Origin: Xanthobacteraceae bacterium | GTDB taxonomy: Bacteria; Pseudomonadota; Alphaproteobacteria; Rhizobiales; Xanthobacteraceae | Length of the DNA stretch: 5,436 bases | Direction of reading: 5' to 3' | NCBI GenBank assembly: GCA_030044035.1 | Contig: JASHWN010000220.1 | Span: 1-5,436, forward strand | Part shown: piece by piece, positions 1 to 5,436 of the stretch | How the letters are laid out: every line of letters starts with the position of its first letter | Position numbering within the stretch: position 1 is the first letter of the stretch | Notes under the pieces: model-generated | Databases searched by the model: none | Told to the model about the DNA's origin: nothing | What the model saw: the letters and a program-made list of their open reading frames with translations, nothing else | Program-made: the position numbers and the translations under genes

Positions 1-354
1 GGTGTCAACCTCCGCCAGCGCGCCGGCCCCGCGGCGGTCGATGGTTTGCAGCTTGAGCCAGGGCACATCGTCAGCCGTAGCGCCGGGCGAATTGGCGACG
101 GCCTTGGCGACCACGGCGCTGCCATCCGCATGCTCCCAGGTCGGGCCGACGTAATGACGCCCCACTGTCTTACCGTCCAGGAACAGCGACGCTATCGGTT
201 CGCGGAAGGTCCAGGCGAGCTTGCCGTCGCCGCCGACCTTGGCTTCGTAGATCTGAGCGCCGACCGCGTGATAGGTCGCGACCACGGTTTCGCCAGGCGT
301 GGCAAGTGCCGCCGGCAACGCCTTCGACGGTGTCGATTTTCCACCTTCGGTCAT
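1..354 (-). CDS. DUF3455 family protein, N-terminal part (runs off left edge)
   Basis: Reading the minus strand from the ATG at 354 gives 118 uninterrupted codons to the window edge, with no stop. The protein starts MTEGGKSTPS and carries features I associate with the DUF3455 family (function unknown): LPAAL near residue 13, GAQIY at 32-36, AWTF at 47-50, the signature GRHYVGPTWEHADGS at 65-79, and VPWL at 97-100, followed by the start of a GAGALAEV segment. A few C-terminal dozen residues are probably missing. The chosen start has GGGGAGG four bases upstream, a good ribosome site. The frame stays open upstream to another ATG at 405 that overlaps the icd stop as ATGA; that start would add 17 residues but lacks a clear ribosome site. 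No convincing signal peptide is seen with either start, although many family members are exported. It lies directly downstream of icd and is probably co-transcribed. The family call is from recalled motifs and no function is proposed. Confidence 0.82.
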   Translation of the reverse strand, partial: MTEGGKSTPSKALPAALATPGETVVATYHAVGAQIYEAKVGGDGKLAWTFREPIASLFLDGKTVGRHYVGPTWEHADGSAVVAKAVANSPGATADDVPWLKLQTIDRRGAGALAEVDT

Positions 355-401
355 GGTGCCTCCCCGCATCGCGGCGGCCAAAACGTCCGCCACCTTCGCG
401 A

Positions 402-1613
402 TCATGCCATCGCGGCTTTTAAGTTGGCGTCGACCTTATCGAGAAAACCGGTCGTCGTCAGCCATTTCTGATCGGGGCCGACCAGAAGCGCCAAATCCTT
501 GGTCATGAAGCCGGCTTCGACCGTGCCGACGGTGACTTTTTCCAAGGTCTCGGCAAACTTCTTCAGTGCGGCGTTGCCGTCGAGCTTGGCGCGATGGACG
601 AGGCCGCGGGTCCAGGCGAAGATCGAAGCCACCGAATTGGTCGAGGTCTCGCGGCCTTGCTGATGCTCGCGGTAATGCCGCGTCACGGTGCCGTGGGCGG
701 CCTCGGCCTCCACCACCTTGCCGTCCGGCGTGGTCAGCACCGAAGTCATCAGCCCGAGCGAGCCGTAGCCCTGGGCGATGGCGTCCGACTGCACGTCGCC
801 GTCGTAGTTCTTGCACGCCCACACGTAGCCGCCCGACCATTTCAGCGCCGCCGCCACCATGTCGTCGATCAGCCGGTGTTCGTAGGTCAACTTGTTCTTT
901 TCGAACTCGGCCTTGAACTCGTTGTCGAAAATTTCCTGGAAGATGTCCTTGAAGCGGCCGTCATAGACCTTCAGGATCGTGTTCTTGGTCGAGAGATAGA
1001 GCGGATAGCCGCGGGAGAGCGCATAGTTCATCGAGGCGCGGGCGAAGTCGCGGATCGAGGCATCGAGATTGTACATCGCCATGGCGACGCCGCCGCCCGG
1101 GAAGTCAAACACGTCGCGCTCGATCTTCTGGCCGTCGTCGCCAATGAAAGTCAGGGTGAGCTTGCCCTTGCCGGGCACCTTGAAGTCGGTGGCGCGGTAT
1201 TGGTCGCCGTAGGCATGCCGGCCGATGATGATCGGCTTGGTCCAGCCGGGAACGAGCCGCGGCACGTTCTTGCAGATGATCGGCTCGCGAAAGATCACGC
1301 CGCCCAGAATGTCGCGGATGGTGCCGTTCGGCGATGGATACATTGCGTGCAGGTTGAATTCCTTGACCCGCGCTTGGTCGGGCGTGATCGTGGCGCACTT
1401 GACGGCGGCGCCGACCTTCTTGGTGGCTTCGGCGGCCTCGATGGTGATCTGGTCGCGGGTCTCGTCGCGCTTTTGAATGCCGAGGTCGAAATACATCAAG
1501 TCGATATCGAGATAGGGGTGGATCAGCTTGTCCTTGATGAGATGCCAGATGATCCTGGTCATCTCGTCGCCGTCCATCTCGACAACGGGATTGGCCACCT
1601 TGATTTTCGCCAT
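402..1613 (-). CDS. icd: NADP-dependent isocitrate dehydrogenase, homodimeric eukaryote-like type
   Basis: It converts isocitrate and NADP+ to 2-oxoglutarate, CO2 and NADPH in the cytosolic TCA cycle. The 403-residue protein is close to human IDH1 in length and motif order. Visible are [14 protein letters not shown] (10-23), the substrate loop SPNGTIR (94-100), FREPI with R109, GRHAYGDQ with R132, catalytic Y139 and K210, metal-site aspartates D250, D273 and D277 (LIDDM and NYDGDVQSD), and the NADP-contact segment [11 protein letters not shown] (305-315). The arginines R100, R109 and R132 fall at the same numbers as in human IDH1. The frame is open upstream to an ATG at 1721, but the family N-terminus MAKIKV begins at 1613, with AAGGGG ten bases upstream, so 1613 is chosen. 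The substrate loop is preceded by MYP and followed by DILGG, where relatives usually have MWK or MWR and NILGG. The TGA stop overlaps an in-frame ATG of the DUF3455 gene. A monomeric isozyme lies about 2.8 kb upstream on the same strand. Confidence 0.97.
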   Translation of the reverse strand: MAKIKVANPVVEMDGDEMTRIIWHLIKDKLIHPYLDIDLMYFDLGIQKRDETRDQITIEAAEATKKVGAAVKCATITPDQARVKEFNLHAMYPSPNGTIRDILGGVIFREPIICKNVPRLVPGWTKPIIIGRHAYGDQYRATDFKVPGKGKLTLTFIGDDGQKIERDVFDFPGGGVAMAMYNLDASIRDFARASMNYALSRGYPLYLSTKNTILKVYDGRFKDIFQEIFDNEFKAEFEKNKLTYEHRLIDDMVAAALKWSGGYVWACKNYDGDVQSDAIAQGYGSLGLMTSVLTTPDGKVVEAEAAHGTVTRHYREHQQGRETSTNSVASIFAWTRGLVHRAKLDGNAALKKFAETLEKVTVGTVEAGFMTKDLALLVGPDQKWLTTTGFLDKVDANLKAAMA

Positions 1614-1711
1614 GGCGCTTCGACCCCTTCGGGCCCCGGTCGGTTGAAGGTTTAGATTGGCAATGATCAGGCGCGCGCTCGGACGACGCCGCCCCGGCAG
1701 CTGCGGCGGGC

Positions 1712-1738
1712 TCCATAGCATTTACATTGTTGCGGCAA
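1712..1738 (-). promoter_or_regulatory. possible icd promoter
   Basis: On the minus strand TTGCCG (1733-1738) is followed after 15 bases by TATGGA (1712-1717), preceded by TG in an extended -10 arrangement (TGCTATGGA). This would give a 5' leader of roughly 90 bases before the icd start at 1613. The spacer is shorter than the usual 17 and the -10 is imperfect, so this is only the best candidate by eye. Confidence 0.27.
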
Positions 1739-1803
1739 AAGACGCGTTACGATGCGTACTCATAACCCGGCAACGTACTGGTGCCTGCCTGGCCCTCGAA
1801 AGT

Positions 1804-1832
1804 GGACATCGGTGAGAGCGGCTGGCATGTCC
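1804..1832. repeat. short inverted repeat GGACAT-N17-ATGTCC
   Basis: Perfect 6-bp arms lie at 1804-1809 and 1827-1832 in the non-coding stretch between icd and the marR promoter. It could be a second regulator site or chance; arms of this length are not rare. It has no T-tract and its spacer is long, so it is not a convincing terminator. Confidence 0.25.
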
Positions 1833-1845
1833 GCAACGTTCAATC

Positions 1846-1874
1846 TTGACGTTACATGATAGTCATGATACATG
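1846..1874 (+). promoter_or_regulatory. probable promoter of the marR-Bug operon
   Basis: TTGACG at 1846-1851 matches the sigma-70 -35 consensus at five of six positions. A -10 is less clear: GATACA (1867-1872) or TACATG (1869-1874, 17-base spacer) are the candidates. Transcription would then start around 1880, close to the first ATG at 1896. The palindromic operator at 1851-1887 covers the whole spacer and the -10, so a bound regulator would be expected to block RNA polymerase. Confidence 0.5.
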
Positions 1875-1887
1875 ACGATCATGTAAC
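1851..1887. promoter_or_regulatory. 37-bp palindromic operator, two CATGA-N3-TCATG boxes
   Basis: The stretch is an inverted repeat centred on 1869: 16 of its 18 base pairs are complementary, with perfect outer arms GTTACATGAT (1851-1860) and ATCATGTAAC (1878-1887). Inside it are two 13-bp palindromes of the form CATGA-N3-TCATG, at 1855-1867 and 1871-1883, whose centres are 16 bp apart, about one and a half helical turns. A further ACATGAC copy begins at 1886. The size and symmetry suit dimeric winged-helix regulators, and the site lies immediately upstream of a MarR gene and over its likely promoter. Autorepression by that MarR protein is the obvious inference; binding is not shown by sequence alone. 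Confidence 0.75.
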
Positions 1888-1895
1888 ATGACCGT

Positions 1896-2483
1896 ATGGA
1901 TACATTAATGATCGACAAGGTGGCGTCAGTGCAATCCCCGGACAAGGCTTCTCTTAAGCCCAAGCGGCCGGCAGCGTCTAAAAATACTGCTCCAATTTGG
2001 CATAGCGTGCCGACCGCTTTGGCCCGGCGCTTTCACCAAGTATGCGTTGCGAGGCTCGCACAAGTGATCGGCGAAGCCGGCCTCACACCGCTGCAACACG
2101 GAGCGTTGATGCACCTCAGCAAGCTTACTGGTGAGCCGGGGATTGAACAGAGTAGCCTCGCCGACCGACTTAACGTCGACCGCAACACTGCAAGCCTGCT
2201 GGTCGAACAGCTTGTGAACAAGGGGTTGATTGAGCGTCGCGTGAATGGCGCTGACAGACGCGCACGCTTGCTAAACGTAACGCTCAAAGGCGAGAAGCTT
2301 TATGCCCGCCTACGGCCCGCCTACCTCATTGCCAACGAGAGCATTCTTGCGCCGATCACGCCTGCCGAAAAGAAAGTTCTGATTGGCCTGCTCATCCGAG
2401 TCATCGACGGAAATCTGGACCGCGAAAGACGCGACGCGGAGCGAGTCGCCGCATCGTCGGCATTTGGAAGGAGGAAGCCATGA
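1896..2483 (+). CDS. MarR family transcriptional regulator
   Basis: This 195-residue protein has the MarR winged-helix layout: an N-terminal dimerisation helix (about 35-60), GLTPLQHGALMHLSKL (62-77), a helix-turn-helix with SSLADRLNVDRNTASLLVEQLVNKGLIERR (86-115), the wing containing ADRRARLLNVT with the typical D and R residues (119-129), and C-terminal helices rich in charge. The family usually acts as a dimeric repressor released by small carboxylic or phenolic ligands. The lysine-rich first 30 residues are unlike the family core and may be partly untranslated: no ribosome site precedes the ATGs at 1896 or 1908, whereas AAGGTGG (1917-1923) sits five bases before an in-frame GTG at 1929. 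The stop overlaps the start of the downstream Bug receptor gene, so it probably regulates that gene and itself through the palindrome upstream. Codons such as TTA, AAA and AAT are commoner here than in icd. Confidence 0.92.
   Translation: MDTLMIDKVASVQSPDKASLKPKRPAASKNTAPIWHSVPTALARRFHQVCVARLAQVIGEAGLTPLQHGALMHLSKLTGEPGIEQSSLADRLNVDRNTASLLVEQLVNKGLIERRVNGADRRARLLNVTLKGEKLYARLRPAYLIANESILAPITPAEKKVLIGLLIRVIDGNLDRERRDAERVAASSAFGRRKP
2468..2474 (+). promoter_or_regulatory. strong ribosome binding site and ATGA coupling for the Bug receptor
   Basis: AAGGAGG lies five bases before the ATG at 2480, inside the last codons of marR. The marR TGA (2481-2483) overlaps the new start as ATGA, which supports translational coupling and fixes the start of the receptor gene. 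Confidence 0.85.
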
Positions 2484-3457
2484 AGCTCATGCGCCGGCAA
2501 TTTCTGCATCTAGCAGTGGGCGGCATCGCGCTCCCGACCTTATCGCGGATTGCTTGCGCTCAAGCCTATCCCTCACGGCCGGTGCGCTTGATCGTTGGGT
2601 TTCCTGCGGGAGGCACCGCCGATATTGTGGCGCGTCTGATTGGCCAGTGGCTGTCGGAGCATCTCGGTCAGCCGTTCATCATTGAAAGCAGACCGGGTGC
2701 CGCCAGCAACATTGGTGCCGAGATCGTGGTGAGGTCGCCTCCGGACGGTTACACGCTCCTTATGGTCACGGCCACCAACGCGACCAATGCGACGCTATAC
2801 GAAAAACTTAATTTCAATTTCATCCGCGACATCACACCGGTCGCAAGAGTTGCAGCCATTCCGAGCGTCGTGGAGGTGAACCCAGCGGTTCCAGCCAACA
2901 CTCTTCCCGAGTTTATTGCCTACGCTAAAGCGAATCCAGGCAGGATCAATTTTGCGTCGACGGGCAATGGGTCTTTGCAGCATTTGGAAGGCATACTGTT
3001 CGAGATGCTGACGGGCGTTGCCATGACTCACGTCCCTTATAAGGGCGATGCGCCGGCAATCACTGGTTTGTTGGAGGGACAGGTGCAGGTCTATTTCGGC
3101 CTGATGCCGTCATCAATCGAGTACATCAAGGCCGGCAAACTGCGGGCGGTGGCGGTGACAACAGCAAAGCGGCTCGACGAGTTGCCGGAAGTGCCAACCG
3201 TTGGTGAATTCGTGCCTGGGTATGAGGTAACCTCTTGGAATGGCGTCGGTGCTCCAAGGAACACACCCTCCGAGATCGTCGACCGGCTCAACAAGGAAAT
3301 CAATGCGGCTCTCGCCGATCCCAAGTTCAAAGCGAGACTTACCGGCTTAGACCTCATTGTGCACGCTGACTCGCCCGCGGAGTTTGGAAAACTTATTGCC
3401 GATGAAACCGAGAAGTGGGCCAAGGTGATCCGAACGGCCAACGTCAAGATAGAGTAA
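2480..3457 (+). CDS. Bug/TctC family periplasmic tripartite tricarboxylate receptor
   Basis: This 325-residue protein has the usual Bug length and signatures: YPSRPVRLIVGFPAGGTADI just after the signal peptide (30-49), a RPGAASNIGAE segment, SPPDGYTLL, HVPYKG, and a late WNGVGAPRNTP segment. Family members are periplasmic venus-flytrap binding proteins that capture carboxylates such as citrate, or other small acids and amides, for TctAB-type transporters or for sensing. The N-terminus MKLMRRQFLHLAVGG has a twin-arginine-like RRQFL followed by a hydrophobic stretch, and AQA|Y gives a likely cleavage after residue 29. No tctA or tctB membrane genes are in the window, so it is an orphan receptor here. 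It is translationally coupled to the upstream MarR gene. The ligand cannot be read from the sequence; the isocitrate dehydrogenases on both sides suggest testing tricarboxylates. Confidence 0.95.
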   Translation: MKLMRRQFLHLAVGGIALPTLSRIACAQAYPSRPVRLIVGFPAGGTADIVARLIGQWLSEHLGQPFIIESRPGAASNIGAEIVVRSPPDGYTLLMVTATNATNATLYEKLNFNFIRDITPVARVAAIPSVVEVNPAVPANTLPEFIAYAKANPGRINFASTGNGSLQHLEGILFEMLTGVAMTHVPYKGDAPAITGLLEGQVQVYFGLMPSSIEYIKAGKLRAVAVTTAKRLDELPEVPTVGEFVPGYEVTSWNGVGAPRNTPSEIVDRLNKEINAALADPKFKARLTGLDLIVHADSPAEFGKLIADETEKWAKVIRTANVKIE

Positions 3458-3487
3458 GTTTGTTAGTCATCAAGTAATATTCCAGCG
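3458..3487. other. short convergent intergenic gap
   Basis: Thirty A/T-rich bases separate the Bug receptor stop from the methyltransferase stop, which face each other. I see no stem-loop followed by a T-run on either strand, so termination of the two converging transcripts is not explained by an obvious intrinsic terminator. Confidence 0.6.
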
Positions 3488-4276
3488 TCAACTTGGAGCC
3501 CGGCCACTCACGGCGTTTGCAAATGCTTCATAGACGATTTGTCCATCACGGCCAGTGGGGAGTTGGTCGCGCAGCCGCATCTTCAACTGTTCGATTTCTA
3601 GCGGTGACATCTTGCGAATCGCCTGGCCGCTTGGTCCCTCTGGCACACTGAACGACTGCCAGAAATCGTCAAAGTCGGAGTAGACCACCGGGATGCGGAT
3701 TACACGCGTGTCGATCGATTGCAGGCCCGCCTTTTCCCACACCTCGCGCATTTTGTCTCGGCGAGAAACTTCAATGCCCGGAACTGAAACGGCAATGCAA
3801 AGCGACCTCAAAGCGCGGTACATCGGTTCGAGGGGAATGCCTCCGCCTGGCATGTCCCACATATAACCGGCAACCCAACCGCCTGGCTTTACCACGCGCA
3901 TCATTTCTGTGGCCGCCTTGATCGGATCGGGGATAAAACTAATCACAAGCGCCATGGTTGCGGCGTCGAAACTTCGATCGGGATATGGCAATGCTTGTGC
4001 ATCACCGACGCGAAACTCCGCCAGTTTGGCGCCTGGCCGCGTACGCGCGTAGCTGAGCTGTCCCTCTGACGGATCGATGGCGCTCACCGCCGCCGGGGCG
4101 CAGCGAGCGATCAGAACCTCGGTGAATGCCCCGTTGCCGCAGCCAACGTCGAGCCAGCGCAGCCCCTTCGGAATAGCGAGCCAATCAATGAATGCTTCAC
4201 CGACGACGCGGCTCCAGCGGCCTATGCGCCGCTCATAGGCCTCTCCGTCGGCAAATAAATTCTCAGCTTCGCTCAT
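3488..4276 (-). CDS. class I SAM-dependent methyltransferase (Methyltransf_11/UbiE-like)
   Basis: The 262-residue protein has the Rossmann methyltransferase motifs in order: motif I WLDVGCGNGAF (41-51) for SAM binding, the acidic residue D68 in SAIDPS at the end of strand 2 that should bind the ribose, GDAQALPYPDRSFD (91-104) including the adenine-contact D92, and MRVVKPGGWVAGY after strand 4-5. The N-terminal AYERRIGRWSR segment is common in small-molecule methyltransferases of this group. The C-terminal half, with DFDDFWQSF and later EGPSGQAIRKM, is the variable substrate part and gives no specific acceptor. No strong ribosome site precedes the ATG at 4276. It is convergent with the Bug receptor and downstream of the monomeric isocitrate dehydrogenase on the same strand, so it may be read through from that gene. 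The substrate is unknown; ubiquinone biosynthesis is not supported by context. Confidence 0.9.
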   Translation of the reverse strand: MSEAENLFADGEAYERRIGRWSRVVGEAFIDWLAIPKGLRWLDVGCGNGAFTEVLIARCAPAAVSAIDPSEGQLSYARTRPGAKLAEFRVGDAQALPYPDRSFDAATMALVISFIPDPIKAATEMMRVVKPGGWVAGYMWDMPGGGIPLEPMYRALRSLCIAVSVPGIEVSRRDKMREVWEKAGLQSIDTRVIRIPVVYSDFDDFWQSFSVPEGPSGQAIRKMSPLEIEQLKMRLRDQLPTGRDGQIVYEAFANAVSGRAPS

Positions 4277-4417
4277 ATCGGTTAGTTTCGATCTTCGCCG
4301 GCTTGCGATGATTGGGTTTGGGCGCTACGCCGCCATTTGCCGACATCGCGATCCGTCCGCTTTACCGCTCCTCGAGCGCTTATGGCCGGGGAAATGCTCG
4401 CCGCCGCGGGACTCGCA
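4277..4417. other. intergenic spacer between monomeric IDH and methyltransferase
   Basis: These 141 bases contain no credible gene. The only notable structure is a 5-bp stem with a 3-base loop (CGCTC-CTC-GAGCG, 4366-4378) about 40 bases after the IDH stop in its reading direction; it lacks a T-tract and is a weak terminator candidate. No clear promoter for the methyltransferase is seen. Confidence 0.5.

Positions 4418-5436
<1,019 letters not shown>

Noticed and set aside
46..471. 141-codon plus-strand open frame
   Set aside because: It overlaps the DUF3455 gene and the icd end on the opposite strand; the protein is arginine- and glycine-rich with no recognisable domain.
594..1655. 353-codon open frame on the plus strand, opposite icd
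   Set aside because: It lies antisense to a clearly conserved icd gene, its protein is low-complexity and rich in V, A, R and D with no family motif, and long antisense frames are common in high-GC genes.
1614..1721. Extended N-terminus of icd from the ATG at 1721
   Set aside because: The added 36 residues are arginine- and proline-rich and absent from the family; the conserved start MAKIKV at 1613 has an upstream purine-rich site.
1851..1887. The 37-bp palindrome as an intrinsic terminator or mobile-element end
   Set aside because: It is A/T-rich in its stem, has no T-tract, lies directly before a start codon and over a -35/-10 region, and no transposase or matching copy is nearby; an operator explains it better.
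1760..1963. 67-codon minus-strand open frame across the marR promoter region
   Set aside because: It covers the palindromic operator and the marR start on the other strand, with no ribosome site or recognisable protein.
4366..4378. Stem-loop CGCTC-CTC-GAGCG as terminator of the monomeric IDH
   Set aside because: Only five base pairs and no T-run follow it; not enough to call a terminator.

Overview
The window looks like chromosomal DNA of an alphaproteobacterium, most likely order Hyphomicrobiales near Bradyrhizobium. The evidence is high GC with mostly G/C-ending codons in the flanking genes, the protein sequence of the dimeric isocitrate dehydrogenase, and a stand-alone Bug/TctC receptor of the kind these bacteria carry in large numbers. 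The genus is an inference, not a firm identification.

Layout from left to right. Positions 1-354 (minus) hold the N-terminal part of a DUF3455 protein that runs off the left edge; its reading frame has an upstream ATG that overlaps the icd stop. Positions 402-1613 (minus) encode a complete homodimeric, eukaryote-type NADP isocitrate dehydrogenase. Positions 1614-1895 are a divergent control region with a 37-bp near-perfect palindrome made of two 13-bp boxes. Positions 1896-2483 (plus) encode a MarR regulator, joined by an ATGA stop/start overlap to a Bug-type periplasmic receptor at 2480-3457. Positions 3488-4276 (minus, convergent) encode a class I SAM-dependent methyltransferase. Positions 4418-5436 (minus) are the C-terminal part of a second, unrelated isocitrate dehydrogenase of the monomeric ~740-residue family, with its N-terminus beyond the right edge.

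The two enzymes catalysing the same TCA-cycle step are thus on the same strand about 2.8 kb apart. Between them sits a block (marR, Bug receptor, methyltransferase) with visibly more A/T-ending codons, which may be a later insertion into an older monomeric-IDH/dimeric-IDH tandem pair. The MarR-Bug pair looks like a self-regulated two-gene operon controlled from the palindrome. Its ligand is unknown; the neighbouring isocitrate dehydrogenases make a tricarboxylate worth considering, but nothing in the sequence proves it. No tRNA, rRNA, CRISPR array, transposase or integrase is visible.
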